Position numbers and translations under genes: made by a program
Source: Albidovulum litorale
Lineage (GTDB): Bacteria > Pseudomonadota > Alphaproteobacteria > Rhodobacterales > Rhodobacteraceae
DNA: 64,000 nt
Assembly: GCF_025751495.1 (NCBI RefSeq)
Contig: NZ_JAOWKZ010000001.1
Coordinates: 689,920-753,919 of the forward strand
Reading direction: 5' to 3'
Notes under the pieces: generated by a model
What the model was told of the DNA's origin: nothing
The model's input: the letters and a program-made list of their open reading frames with translations, nothing else
The model's database searches: none
Part shown: piece after piece, positions 9,402 through 17,338 of the stretch
How positions within the stretch are numbered: the stretch's first letter is position 1
Layout: each line of letters begins with the position of its first letter

Positions 9402-9421
9402 CTATCAAACCGCCTTGATAG
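9402..9421 (-). terminator. Short hairpin between the paired lipoprotein genes
   Basis: CTATCAA and TTGATAG flank a six-base loop just after the stop of the 69-residue lipoprotein gene. There is no T-run, so this is only a possible terminator or mRNA-stabilising hairpin. Confidence 0.35.
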
Positions 9422-9430
9422 GCAATAACG

Positions 9431-9640
9431 TCAGTAGCTGCGCTGGCAGAGACCGACGTCGTCACAGACAGCGCCACCGGCCGCGCCGATGGCCGCGCCG
9501 GTGAGGACGTTGTTGTCGGTCGCATCGGCGACAAGCGCACCGGCAGCGGCACCGGCCAGCGCCCGTTCGCCATCGGTCTGCATGCACCCGGCCAGCGCCG
9601 CCGCAGCGACGAGGCCGAGAATGATCTTGGAAATCCGCAT
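9431..9640 (-). CDS. Small glycine/alanine-rich lipoprotein, paralogue
   Basis: 69 residues with a lipobox LAGC after a short hydrophobic signal. The mature part is glycine/alanine-rich and ends CDDVGLCQRSY, closely matching its downstream neighbour (ERxLAGAA, then LTGA, then CDDVG.CQ). A strong purine-rich ribosome site (GGAGGAAGAG) precedes the ATG, and a TATAAC -10-like element lies at 9665-9670. It may be an envelope-stabilising or stress lipoprotein, but nothing in the sequence proves it. Confidence 0.75.
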   Translation of the reverse strand: MRISKIILGLVAAAALAGCMQTDGERALAGAAAGALVADATDNNVLTGAAIGAAGGAVCDDVGLCQRSY

Positions 9641-9793
9641 TCTGCTCTTCCTCCAGCAAGATTTGTTATATGCGCGGAGTCTAGCGAAAACGCGGGGACG
9701 GAAAAGTGAATTCGACGTGATTTTCCGGCCTCGGCAGGGCTTTGCCGATTGCCCGAAGCGCCGGTCTTACAGCGAGCCACCCACCAGAAAAGT

Positions 9794-9818
9794 GGCCTGA
9801 CCCCTGAAGGGCCAGGCC
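9794..9818 (-). terminator. GC-rich hairpin with T-run on the minus strand
   Basis: GGCCTG-A-CCC pairs with GGG-C-CAGGCC around a short loop; on the minus strand the stem is followed by ACTTTTC. It could terminate transcripts from the 117-residue gene upstream that read through the nearer hairpin. Confidence 0.45.
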
Positions 9819-9924
9819 GTAGAGAAGGGGAAGGGTAACGGTTTTGACAAATCGGGGCGTTATGCTTGCTGTAGGGTGACGCCCCACACTCAGCATGTGC
9901 GCACAAAACGTCCATGGCAAACCC

Positions 9925-9947
9925 AAAGTTTCCGTATGGGAAACTTT
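9925..9947 (-). terminator. Hairpin after the 117-residue gene
   Basis: Perfect inverted repeat AAAGTTTCC / GGAAACTTT with a five-base loop, about 45 bases after the stop codon of the gene at 9993. It is a plausible intrinsic terminator with a weak T tail. Confidence 0.5.
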
Positions 9948-9992
9948 CGGCGGGATTGCGCCCAAACGCCCAATGGTTGCGCAAAAACATGC

Positions 9993-10346
9993 CTATTCGC
10001 CCTCACCAAAAGCTTCGGGAAAAGCCGCTTTTGCCTTGGCGAGATCGATTCTGAGCAACGCCTCGTAACTCTCTGGATCAAAATCCTCATCTGCCGGAAT
10101 CACTTCGCGACCAAAGAGCCAGCTCAGACGGCCGGCATCGAGATTGCCACGCTCGAACGGTTCTTCGCCGAAATGCTCCCAGAGGGCAGTCATGAATCCG
10201 AGATCGGCACGGCGATCCGCCGCGCCACGGTCACGAAACCGTTCGCGTGCGATGAGTCGCGTGACACCCTTGGGGTTCGCGCGCCGGATTGTGAACTGGA
10301 AATCGGTGCCGGGAAGGCGGCCGGGAAAGCCGCGATGCTTCAGCAT
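9993..10346 (-). CDS. Uncharacterised 117-residue protein
   Basis: Soluble, charged protein rich in Arg early (ERFRDRGAADRRADLGF) and acidic late (VIPADEDFDPESYEALL). No membrane segment, signal peptide or known motif is seen. Codon use is normal for the region and a G-rich ribosome site (GGGGGG) precedes the ATG. It sits on the same strand as the pcc genes, but terminator-like hairpins on both sides suggest it is its own unit. I do not recognise the family. Confidence 0.6.
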   Translation of the reverse strand: MLKHRGFPGRLPGTDFQFTIRRANPKGVTRLIARERFRDRGAADRRADLGFMTALWEHFGEEPFERGNLDAGRLSWLFGREVIPADEDFDPESYEALLRIDLAKAKAAFPEAFGEGE

Positions 10347-10380
10347 GCCGCACCCCCCGGGAGATGGTGCGAGGCTTGAG

Positions 10381-10408
10381 GGGCCGATCCGCCAAAGCGG
10401 ATCGGCCC
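10381..10408 (-). terminator. Strong stem-loop after small lipoprotein gene
   Basis: A perfect 12-base-pair stem (GGGCCGATCCGC / GCGGATCGGCCC) with a CAAA loop, eight bases after the stop codon of the 42-residue lipoprotein gene. Confidence 0.65.
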
Positions 10409-10415
10409 GAAGGCA

Positions 10416-10544
10416 TTAGCTGCCGTACTTGCCGGTGAATTCCGGCTCAACGGTAACCGGCTCTTCAACCACGACTTCTTCCTGCTGGGCGCAAGCAGCC
10501 GCGAAAGCGACGAGGGCGCATGCGAGAAGCACTTTATAGGACAT
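10416..10544 (-). CDS. Very small lipoprotein (42 residues)
   Basis: The product starts MSYKVLLACALVAFAAAC, a lipoprotein signal with Cys at residue 18, and the mature part is only about 25 residues, strongly acidic (EEVVVEEPVTVEPEF). Tiny lipoproteins of this type recur in the order. I chose the ATG at 10544 because AGGAG lies seven bases upstream; an upstream in-frame ATG at 10598 would put 18 hydrophilic residues before the signal. A strong hairpin ends the gene. Function is unknown. Confidence 0.75.
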   Translation of the reverse strand: MSYKVLLACALVAFAAACAQQEEVVVEEPVTVEPEFTGKYGS

Positions 10545-10756
10545 CTGTAACTCCTGCTCAGATGGGCGGGCGAACGGTCTTCCGTGTTGAGCCGCCACAG
10601 TTTTTCAAGTTCGGCGGCATTGCGACCACCTGCGATAATCATAGTGCATGCCACATTCCTGGCCCATTGCGCTACAGTCAAGTTCACGAAATGTGGCAGG
10701 TCTGCATCACTTTTAGGCAGGTATCCGCCTACGGACACAAACTGTTGTGGTTCCAT
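10545..10756 (-). other. Possible coupled small gene or gene fragment
   Basis: An ATG at 10756 overlaps the stop of the DUF6497 gene (TGATG) and has GGGAGG seven bases upstream, an excellent translation start. The frame reads MEPQQFVSVGGYLP and about 70 plausible residues, including an amphipathic IIAGGRNAAELEKLW. It then runs without a stop through the small lipoprotein gene in a different frame to 10340, where it no longer looks protein-like. It may be a real overlapping gene of 138 codons or a truncated gene whose 3' end was lost. I do not recognise a family. Confidence 0.35.
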
Positions 10757-11196
10757 CAGAAAGCCTCCCAATAGCATGTGGCGTCCTCGACGCTGAAGGC
10801 TTCGAAAAATTGTGTTGCTTCCGGGGCCGGCGCGCCGAATTCCACAGGTCTGTCCGACAGCGAAATCACCACCTGCTCCGGCACCGGACCGGTGGTCGGC
10901 AAACGTGACAGGGCGTAGTTCTGGCAAAGCCACTCCATATCCTCCTGCGCGGCCTCGGCCGTTACCGTTCCGCCGTCCCGCGCTATGGCCGGGGCGATGA
11001 AGCGGAACCGGATGGTCAGCCCTTCCGGACCGGGCGCCGCCTGAATCGTGTCGAGATACGTCACCACCTGCCCCGACGGGACCGGCAGCGCGCCAGCGGC
11101 GCCTGGCGCCTCCGGTGCCGGGCGCATCAGCACCCACACGGCCATGGCGGCCATGCCCGCAAGTCCAACAGCGATCCAACGCAGCGTCCCCCTCAT
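10756..11196 (-). CDS. DUF6497-family protein
   Basis: 146 residues with one N-terminal membrane anchor (about 7-24) and a periplasmic domain carrying EWLCQNYALSRLP and a late Cys (ATCYWEAF). It matches the DUF6497 family of Rhodobacterales, whose function is unknown. Its ATG follows the pccB stop by only a few bases, so the two are transcribed and probably translated together. A possible coupled small reading frame starts at its stop codon. Confidence 0.8.
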   Translation of the reverse strand: MRGTLRWIAVGLAGMAAMAVWVLMRPAPEAPGAAGALPVPSGQVVTYLDTIQAAPGPEGLTIRFRFIAPAIARDGGTVTAEAAQEDMEWLCQNYALSRLPTTGPVPEQVVISLSDRPVEFGAPAPEATQFFEAFSVEDATCYWEAF

Positions 11197-11200
11197 CGGC

Positions 11201-12733
11201 TCAAAGCGGAATATTGTCGTGCTTTTTCCATGGGTTGGAAAGCTTCTTCGTCCTCAGAGAGGCAAAGGCCCGCGCCACCCTTTTGCGCGTCGAATGAGGC
11301 ATGATCACCTCGTCGATGAAGCCCTTTTCGGCGGCCACGAAGGGGTTCGCGAAGCGGTCCTCGTAGTCCTTGGTCCGCGCCGCGATCTTCTCCTTGTCGC
11401 CGAGTTCCGAGCGATAGAGGATCTCCGTCGCGCCCTTGGCCCCCATCACCGCAATCTCGGCGGTCGGCCAGGCATAGTTGAAATCGCCGCGCAGGTGTTT
11501 CGAGGCCATAACGTCATAGGCGCCGCCATAGGCCTTGCGGGTGATGACCGTCACCTTCGGCACCGTTGCCTCGCCATAGGCAAACAGCAGTTTCGCCCCG
11601 TGCTTGATCACGCCGCCATATTCCTGGGAAGTACCCGGCAGGAAGCCCGGCACGTCGACAAGAGTCAGGATTGGAATTTCGAACGCATCGCAGAAACGGA
11701 CGAACCGCGCGGCCTTGCGGCTTGAGTCGATATCCAGACAGCCCGCCAGAACCAACGGCTGGTTCGCCACCACCCCCACGGTCTGGCCTTCCAGCCGGAT
11801 GAAGCCGGTGATGATATTGCCCGCGTAATCCTTTTGAATTTCGTAGAAATCCCCCTCGTCCGCGACCTTCTGGATCAGTTCCTTCATGTCGTAGGGCTGG
11901 TTGGGGTTGTCGGGGATCAGCGTGTCGAGACTTTCCTCAACCCGCGCGACGTCGTCGAAGAAGGGCCGCGTCGGCGCCTTGTCTCGGTTATTGAGCGGCA
12001 GGAAGTCCACAAGCCGCCGCACCTCGATCAAAGCCTCAACGTCGTTCTCGAACGCCCCATCGGCGACAGAGGATTTCTTCGTATGTGTCGACGCGCCGCC
12101 AAGCTCCTCGGCGGTCACGATCTCATTCGTGACGGTCTTCACCACGTCCGGGCCGGTCACGAACATGTAGGACGTGTCCTTCACCATGAAGATGAAATCG
12201 GTCATGGCGGGGGAATAGACCGCGCCGCCCGCGCAGGGGCCCATGATGACGCTGATCTGCGGCACCACGCCCGAGGCCATGATGTTGCGCTGGAAGACCT
12301 CGGCATAGCCGGCAAGCGAGGCGACACCCTCCTGGATACGCGCGCCGCCCGAATCGTTCAGCCCGATCACCGGCGCGCCGTTCTGCATCGCCATGTCCAT
12401 GATCTTGCAGATCTTTTGCGCATGCGTTTCCGACAGCGAGCCGCCGAAGACGGTGAAATCCTGGGAAAAGACATAGACCATGCGGCCATTGATCGTGCCC
12501 CAGCCGGTGACGACACCGTCGCCCGAGGGCCGGTCCTCCTGCATCCCGAAATCGGTACAGCGATGGGCGACAAACATGTCGAATTCCTCGAACGAGCCTT
12601 CGTCGAGCAACAGCTCAATCCGTTCGCGTGCAGTCAACTTGCCCCGCGCATGCTGGGCATCTATCCGGCGCTGTCCGCCACCGAGTCGGGCCGTATTACG
12701 ACGCGCTTCGAGCTGTTCCAGAATGTCTTTCAT
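11201..12733 (-). CDS. pccB: Propionyl-CoA carboxylase beta subunit
   Basis: 510-residue carboxyltransferase subunit that moves the carboxyl group from PccA biotin to propionyl-CoA. Features are the N-terminal [17 protein letters not shown] region, glycine-rich CoA-binding stretches ([23 protein letters not shown]) and [11 protein letters not shown] in the C-terminal half, as in acyl-CoA carboxylase beta chains. I chose the ATG at 12733, preceded by GGGGGAG, giving [12 protein letters not shown]. The frame stays open for 57 more codons upstream, but that stretch covers the promoter. Several TTTGCAAA-like elements lie 60-120 bases upstream. Confidence 0.96.
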   Translation of the reverse strand: MKDILEQLEARRNTARLGGGQRRIDAQHARGKLTARERIELLLDEGSFEEFDMFVAHRCTDFGMQEDRPSGDGVVTGWGTINGRMVYVFSQDFTVFGGSLSETHAQKICKIMDMAMQNGAPVIGLNDSGGARIQEGVASLAGYAEVFQRNIMASGVVPQISVIMGPCAGGAVYSPAMTDFIFMVKDTSYMFVTGPDVVKTVTNEIVTAEELGGASTHTKKSSVADGAFENDVEALIEVRRLVDFLPLNNRDKAPTRPFFDDVARVEESLDTLIPDNPNQPYDMKELIQKVADEGDFYEIQKDYAGNIITGFIRLEGQTVGVVANQPLVLAGCLDIDSSRKAARFVRFCDAFEIPILTLVDVPGFLPGTSQEYGGVIKHGAKLLFAYGEATVPKVTVITRKAYGGAYDVMASKHLRGDFNYAWPTAEIAVMGAKGATEILYRSELGDKEKIAARTKDYEDRFANPFVAAEKGFIDEVIMPHSTRKRVARAFASLRTKKLSNPWKKHDNIPL

Positions 12734-12793
12734 GATCTCCCCCATGTCGCGCTTGCGGCAACCTAGCGCCTGCGCCGCCGAGGGCAAAGCGGA

Positions 12794-12851
12794 TTTGCGA
12801 AAATTTGCAACATTAATGCCGACACCTATGTGCAAATTGAATATTTGCGAA
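12794..12851 (-). promoter_or_regulatory. TTTGCAAA-type repeats before pccB (probable PccR-type operators)
   Basis: Four copies of a TTTGCRAA-like element: TTTGCGAA (12794), TTTGCAAC (12804), TGTGCAAA (12829) and TTTGCGAA (12844). In Rhodobacter sphaeroides the propionyl-CoA regulator PccR (ScfR family) is reported, as I recall, to bind paired TTTGCAAA boxes before pccB. Here the spacings are 2 and 7 bases rather than 4, so the exact arrangement differs. No ScfR-type regulator gene is in the window. Confidence 0.5.
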
Positions 12852-12973
12852 TTCGCGTGTGGATATTCACTATCCAGGTCGGCGCGAACGCTGCTTGAGC
12901 TCACGATCCTCAGAGCGCACAGCCCACTTCCCGGCCCTCGTTTGTCGGGGTATCAGAATCAAGATCTCCCCGC

Positions 12974-13339
12974 GTGAGCATTCCCATGACCTGGCTTCCA
13001 GTTCCCGTCATCACGATCGGCCTCCTCATCGCATCGAATGTCTTCATGACCTTCGCGTGGTACGGCCATCTGAAGTTCAAAACCGCCCCGCTGCTCGTCG
13101 TGATCCTCGCAAGTTGGGGCATCGCGTTTTTCGAATACCTGCTGCAGGTGCCCGCGAACAGGATCGGCCACGGTTACTTCAGCGCAGCAGAGCTGAAGAC
13201 CATCCAGGAGGTCATCACCCTCGTCGTCTTCGCCGTCTTCTCGGTGACCTATCTGCGGGAAAGCCTGGGCTGGAACCACACGGTGGGTTTTGCCCTGATC
13301 GCGCTCGGGGCGTTCTTCATTTTCCACAAATGGGGATAG
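12974..13339 (+). CDS. DMT-family small membrane protein (DUF486)
   Basis: 121 residues with four hydrophobic segments and the motifs NVFMTFAWYGHLKF and FEYLLQVPANRIGHG of the DUF486 group, which is related to drug/metabolite transporters. Its function is unknown. The start is either the GTG at 12974 or the ATG at 12986 (MTWLPVPV); neither has a clear ribosome site. It is divergent from pccB and precedes a Bcr/CflA transporter gene. Confidence 0.85.
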   Translation: MSIPMTWLPVPVITIGLLIASNVFMTFAWYGHLKFKTAPLLVVILASWGIAFFEYLLQVPANRIGHGYFSAAELKTIQEVITLVVFAVFSVTYLRESLGWNHTVGFALIALGAFFIFHKWG

Positions 13340-13400
13340 GGAGCGCACAGACCAGTGTGCGTGATGGCTGCTGGACAAGGCGGGGCTTCCCCCATAGGCG

Positions 13401-14630
13401 ATGGGAATGAACCCGCAGCATCAGCCCCCGGAAGTCCGTTTCCTCAGCCGGTCCACACCGCCCCATATCGTGACGCTGGTCATGGTCACAGGACTTTCGA
13501 CGCTGGCGATGAACATCTTCCTGCCCTCCCTGCCCCGAATGACCGAGTGGTTTGGTACGGAATACCGGGTGATGCAGCTTTCGGTTTCGCTTTACCTGGG
13601 CTTCAGCGCGCTTCTTCAGATCATCATCGGGCCGATTTCTGACCGGTTCGGGCGCCGCCCGGTTCTTCTGTGGTCGGTGGTCCTGTTCATGATCGCCACC
13701 CTCGGCACGCTGATTGCGCCGACAGCCGGGACCTTCCTTGTCTTCCGTATGCTGCAAGCGGTGATCGCAGCGGGCATGGTCCTCAGCCGCGCCATCATCC
13801 GCGACATGGTGCCCGGTGAACAGGCCGCCTCGATGATCGGCTATGTGACGATGGGCATGTCCGTCGTGCCGATGATCGGCCCGGCCATCGGCGGCGCACT
13901 GGACGAGGCTTTTGGCTGGCAGGCGAATTTCGCGCTTCTTGTCGTTCTGGGAGGAATGGTCCTGTGGCTGATCTGGGCGGACCTCGGCGAAACCGCCGCG
14001 GGTCGCAACGCACGCTTCGCCGATCAGGTCCGGCACTATCCCGAACTGCTGACCTCGCCGCGGTTCTGGGGATATTGCCTTGCCGCCGCCTTTTCCTCCG
14101 GCGCGTTCTTCGCCTATCTCGGCGGCGCTCCCTATGTGGGCTCCGAAATCTTCCATATGTCATCCGGGATTCTGGGCATCTACTTTGCCGCGCCTGCAGT
14201 TGGATACGCATTCGGAAATTTTGTTTCCGGGCGGTATTCGGTCGCAATCGGCCTGAACCGGATGATCCTGACAGGTACGGCTATCACAGCATTCTGCATG
14301 GGACTTCTGGCGCTTCTGGATATCGCAGGGCTGGCCGGGCCGAACGTGTTCTTCGGTTTGATCGTGGCCGTCGGTCTTGGCAACGGAATGGCACTGCCCA
14401 ACGCCAATGCCGGGATGCTCTCGGTGCGACCTGAACTGGCGGGGACGGCATCCGGCCTTGGCGGCGCAATCATGATCGGCGGCGGCGCAGGTCTTTCGGC
14501 ACTTGCGGGATGGGCGCTCGGGTACGGAGGTGGAGCGTTGCCGCTCACGCTCCTGATGTTCACCTCGTCGGCTTGCGCAGTCGTCGCCATCAGCATGGTC
14601 ATTCGACGCGCCCGCAGACTCGGGCTTTGA
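13401..14630 (+). CDS. Bcr/CflA-type MFS drug-resistance transporter
   Basis: 409-residue inner-membrane exporter of the 12-helix drug:H+ antiporter group. The signature after helix 2, GPISDRFGRRPVLLW, is the classic MFS motif, and TLAMNIFLPSLPRM in helix 1 and GEQAASMIGY in the loop after helix 4 match Bcr/CflA proteins. The start may be the ATG at 13401 or at 13407. The substrate cannot be read from the sequence; relatives export bicyclomycin, chloramphenicol or sulfonamides. Confidence 0.9.
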   Translation: MGMNPQHQPPEVRFLSRSTPPHIVTLVMVTGLSTLAMNIFLPSLPRMTEWFGTEYRVMQLSVSLYLGFSALLQIIIGPISDRFGRRPVLLWSVVLFMIATLGTLIAPTAGTFLVFRMLQAVIAAGMVLSRAIIRDMVPGEQAASMIGYVTMGMSVVPMIGPAIGGALDEAFGWQANFALLVVLGGMVLWLIWADLGETAAGRNARFADQVRHYPELLTSPRFWGYCLAAAFSSGAFFAYLGGAPYVGSEIFHMSSGILGIYFAAPAVGYAFGNFVSGRYSVAIGLNRMILTGTAITAFCMGLLALLDIAGLAGPNVFFGLIVAVGLGNGMALPNANAGMLSVRPELAGTASGLGGAIMIGGGAGLSALAGWALGYGGGALPLTLLMFTSSACAVVAISMVIRRARRLGL

Positions 14631-14669
14631 ATCCGTCCATCGGAAATTCCTGTGGGCTACGACCAGAAA

Positions 14670-14683
14670 TTTGCGCGCGAAAA
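14670..14683. promoter_or_regulatory. Operator-like site before the LacI-type regulator gene
   Basis: TTTGCGCGCGAAAA differs at only 2 of 14 positions from the perfect palindrome before the polyol operon (15831-15844). Its place about 90 bases before the regulator gene suggests autoregulation. Confidence 0.45.
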
Positions 14684-14768
14684 CATTCTGTGTCATTCAT
14701 GAAAGACCATCCGGTCGTCGGATATCGACACCAGACACCGATCGCAGACTCTTGCGGGGCACGACAGA

Positions 14769-15800
14769 ATGAACGATCCGAAAATCCGGAATATGGAAGA
14801 ATTCGCGACCGCCAGCGGGATCTCGCGGCCGACGGTTTCGAAATACTTCAACGATCCGCAAAGCGTGCGGGAATCCACCCGTCAGCGCATCGAGGCGGCG
14901 CTGGAACAGTATGACTATCGCCCGAACATCTACGCGATCAACCAGAACCGGCGGCTGACCAAGAACATCGGCATCGTGGTGCCCTACCTCGCCGATCCGT
15001 TCTTTGCCGAGATCGCCAGAAATATCGAAAACCTGATCATCGCCTCGGGCTTCCGTACGATCCTGCTCAGTTCACATGGCGATCCCAAGCAGGAGATGGA
15101 CAACCTCGATTTGCTGCGATCCATCAAACCGGCAGGCGTGCTGCTGGCGCCTCTCGGGCGCGCTTCGGATCCGGCTGCGGTCAAAGCGTTCTGTGACGAT
15201 GTGCCAACAGTTCTATTCGACTGCAATATCAGTGATTTAGGAGAAGCTTTTATAGGTCACAACAATGTGCAGGCTACCGAGCAGATCTGCGAATACCTAT
15301 GCCGGACCGGGGAACCACCGGTCTTCTTCGAGATGCGCACCCCGCCCAACCCGAACGCCTATCGTCGCCGTAATGCCTATTGCGAGGTCATGGAAAAGCT
15401 CGGTTATCCCACCCAGCTTATCCAGGTTGACGGAGAGGGCTGGAACTTCGAGGAGATCGGCTATGTCGAGGGCAAGCGCGTAATCTCGCAACGCCTGCTG
15501 ACCACAAACACCGTACTGTGCAGCAACGATCGCCTTGCCATCGGCTTCCTGACCGCCGCCTATGAGACGGGACAGCGCGTAGGTCGCGGCGAAGACTGCG
15601 CATTGCGGGTCGCCGGTCACGATAACCACCCCTACTCGCGCTTTACCTGTCCGCCGCTTACCACCATTTCGCATGACTATGTGCTGATCGCCGAAAAAAG
15701 CGTCGAAACCCTTCTGTCCTTTATCGAATCGGGCGAGCGGGCGCAAAGTCGTGAAACCACGCTGTTCGACGGCAAGCTCATGATGCGCAGCTCCGCGTAA
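14769..15800 (+). CDS. LacI-family regulator of the polyol operon
   Basis: 343 residues. The N-terminal LacI helix-turn-helix reads EFATASGISRPTVSKYFNDP, with the hinge RQRIEAALEQYDYRPN, followed by a periplasmic-binding-protein-like sensor domain (about 65-340). The inducer is probably a hexitol, inferred from the adjacent operon. Two nearly identical palindromes with a central CG core, typical LacI-family operators, lie before this gene and before smoE. Note that R. sphaeroides is described as having a different type of smo regulator, so orthology should not be assumed. Confidence 0.88.
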   Translation: MNDPKIRNMEEFATASGISRPTVSKYFNDPQSVRESTRQRIEAALEQYDYRPNIYAINQNRRLTKNIGIVVPYLADPFFAEIARNIENLIIASGFRTILLSSHGDPKQEMDNLDLLRSIKPAGVLLAPLGRASDPAAVKAFCDDVPTVLFDCNISDLGEAFIGHNNVQATEQICEYLCRTGEPPVFFEMRTPPNPNAYRRRNAYCEVMEKLGYPTQLIQVDGEGWNFEEIGYVEGKRVISQRLLTTNTVLCSNDRLAIGFLTAAYETGQRVGRGEDCALRVAGHDNHPYSRFTCPPLTTISHDYVLIAEKSVETLLSFIESGERAQSRETTLFDGKLMMRSSA

Positions 15801-15830
15801 GCAATTGGTTTCCGCTCGCTTCTATTTATC

Positions 15831-15844
15831 TTTACGCGCGTAAA
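15831..15844. promoter_or_regulatory. Palindromic operator before smoE
   Basis: TTTACGCGCGTAAA, a perfect 14-base palindrome, directly upstream of the -35 box of the smoE promoter. The central CGCG core fits LacI-family recognition. A similar site precedes the regulator gene. Confidence 0.6.
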
Positions 15845-15852
15845 TTTTTAAT

Positions 15853-15882
15853 TTGACGGAGCGGCAGGATTGTCGTTATCGT
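15853..15882 (+). promoter_or_regulatory. Probable sigma-70 promoter of the polyol operon
   Basis: TTGACG (15853-15858), an 18-base spacer and TATCGT (15877-15882). A short palindrome CGTTAACG (15880-15887) overlaps the -10 region. Confidence 0.5.
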
Positions 15883-15916
15883 TAACGGGTCACATCCAAG
15901 TACAGGGAGGAGTCGG

Positions 15917-17221
15917 ATGTACCTGAGGAACGCACTTCGTGCGGCAACGGCGCTATCGCTGCTGACCGCCGGCGGCGCATTTGCCGAGACGATCACAATC
16001 GCAACGGTGAACAACGGCGACATGATCCGCATGCAGGGTCTGTCCGAGGATTTCACCGCCAAGACCGGCCATACGGTCGAGTGGGTCACGCTAGAGGAAA
16101 ACGTCCTGCGCCAGCGTGTCACGACAGATATCACGACCAAGGGCGGTCAGTTCGACATCATGACGATCGGCATGTACGAAACCCCGATCTGGGGCAAGAA
16201 CGGCTGGCTCGTCCCGCTGGACGACTTGTCCGCTGACTATGACGTTGACGACCTCCTGCCGGCCATGCGCAGTGGTCTGAGCTACGACGGTACACTCTAC
16301 GCGGCACCGTTCTACGGCGAAAGCTCGATGATCATGTACCGCACCGACCTGATGGAGAAGGCCGGGCTCGAGATGCCTGAAGCACCGACCTGGGAGTTCA
16401 TCCGTGAAGCTGCCGCAGCGATGACCGACCGTGCCAACGATATCAACGGAATCTGCCTTCGCGGCAAGGCCGGCTGGGGTGAAGGCGGTGCCTTCATTAC
16501 AGTGACTGGCAACTCCTTCGGTGCACGCTGGTTCGATGAGGACTGGAACGCGCAGTTTGATCAGCCGGAATGGGCCGAAGCGCTCAACTTCTTCGTAGGC
16601 ATGATGAACGAGTCCGGCCCTGCCGGCTATGCGACCAACGGCTTCAACGAAAACCTGTCGCTGTTCCAGCAGGGCAAGTGCGGCATGTGGATCGACGCCA
16701 CCGTCGCCGCCTCGTTTGTCACCAACCCCAACGATTCGACGGTGGCCGACAAGGTTGGCTTTGCGCTCGCGCCGAACCACGAGGGCGTCGAAAAGCGGGC
16801 GAACTGGCTCTGGGCCTGGGCACTGGCAATCCCGGCCGGCTCGCAGAAAACCGACGCCGCCAAGCAATTCATCGAGTGGGCCACCTCCAAGAGCTATATC
16901 GAATTGGTGGCATCGAAGGAGGGCTGGGCCAATGTTCCGCCCGGTGCGCGCATCTCGCTTTACGAAAACCCGAACTACAAGGACATCCCGTTCGCCAAGA
17001 TGACGCTCGACTCGATCAATGCGGCTGATCCGACGAACCCGACCGTCAAGCCGGTGCCCTATGTCGGCATCCAGTTCGTTGCGATCCCCGAATTCGCAGG
17101 TATCGCGACGGATGTGAGCCAGGAATTCTCGGCCGCCTATGCCGGTCAGCAGACCGTCGAGGAAGCCCTGGAGAAAGCCCAGGCGATCACCACTGACGCG
17201 ATGGAAGCTGCTGGCTACTAA
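15917..17221 (+). CDS. smoE: Polyol ABC transporter substrate-binding protein
   Basis: 434-residue periplasmic binding protein that delivers sorbitol, mannitol or related polyols to the SmoFGK permease. A signal peptide (hydrophobic to about residue 20, AFAE cleavage region) is followed by a family 1 extracellular solute-binding fold (DIMTIGMYETPIWGKNGWL; AAPFYGESSMIMYRTDLM). GGGAGGAG precedes the ATG. First gene of the operon; the stem-loop after it should raise its level over the permease genes. The polyol specificity is inferred from the two polyol dehydrogenases at the end of the operon. Confidence 0.92.
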   Translation: MYLRNALRAATALSLLTAGGAFAETITIATVNNGDMIRMQGLSEDFTAKTGHTVEWVTLEENVLRQRVTTDITTKGGQFDIMTIGMYETPIWGKNGWLVPLDDLSADYDVDDLLPAMRSGLSYDGTLYAAPFYGESSMIMYRTDLMEKAGLEMPEAPTWEFIREAAAAMTDRANDINGICLRGKAGWGEGGAFITVTGNSFGARWFDEDWNAQFDQPEWAEALNFFVGMMNESGPAGYATNGFNENLSLFQQGKCGMWIDATVAASFVTNPNDSTVADKVGFALAPNHEGVEKRANWLWAWALAIPAGSQKTDAAKQFIEWATSKSYIELVASKEGWANVPPGARISLYENPNYKDIPFAKMTLDSINAADPTNPTVKPVPYVGIQFVAIPEFAGIATDVSQEFSAAYAGQQTVEEALEKAQAITTDAMEAAGY

Positions 17222-17237
17222 GCGCGGCCCGTCTGAA

Positions 17238-17263
17238 CCAGAGGGCGGTGAACCGCCCTCTGG
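17238..17263 (+). other. Stem-loop between smoE and smoF
   Basis: Perfect 12-base-pair inverted repeat (CCAGAGGGCGGT / ACCGCCCTCTGG) with no T-run, 17 bases after the smoE stop. In ABC operons such structures protect the binding-protein mRNA or cause partial termination; here that role is inferred. Confidence 0.6.
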
Positions 17264-17338
17264 CACCCTATAAATCCTTGCCAGGCCAAAGTCACCGCTA
17301 GCACTGTGCTTCCTGCACAATCAAGGGAGGTTTGCCCG

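Larger units (their letters stand above)
9641..9992. other. Intergenic stretch of about 350 bases with hairpins
   Basis: No convincing gene. It holds the promoter region of the 69-residue lipoprotein gene (TATAAC at 9665-9670 on the minus strand) and two hairpins, at 9794-9818 and 9925-9947. A 94-codon open frame on the minus strand has no ribosome site or recognisable composition and is not called. Confidence 0.6.

Noticed and set aside
9794-9818. Hairpin-rich stretch considered as a tRNA or small RNA
   Set aside because: No cloverleaf or T-loop consensus is present; the structure fits a terminator.
9681-9965. Minus-strand open frame of 94 codons
   Set aside because: No ribosome site, no motif, and it spans two hairpins.
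12734-12904. 57-codon N-terminal extension of pccB
   Set aside because: It would cover the TTTGCAAA boxes and promoter, and acyl-CoA carboxylase beta chains start near [12 protein letters not shown].
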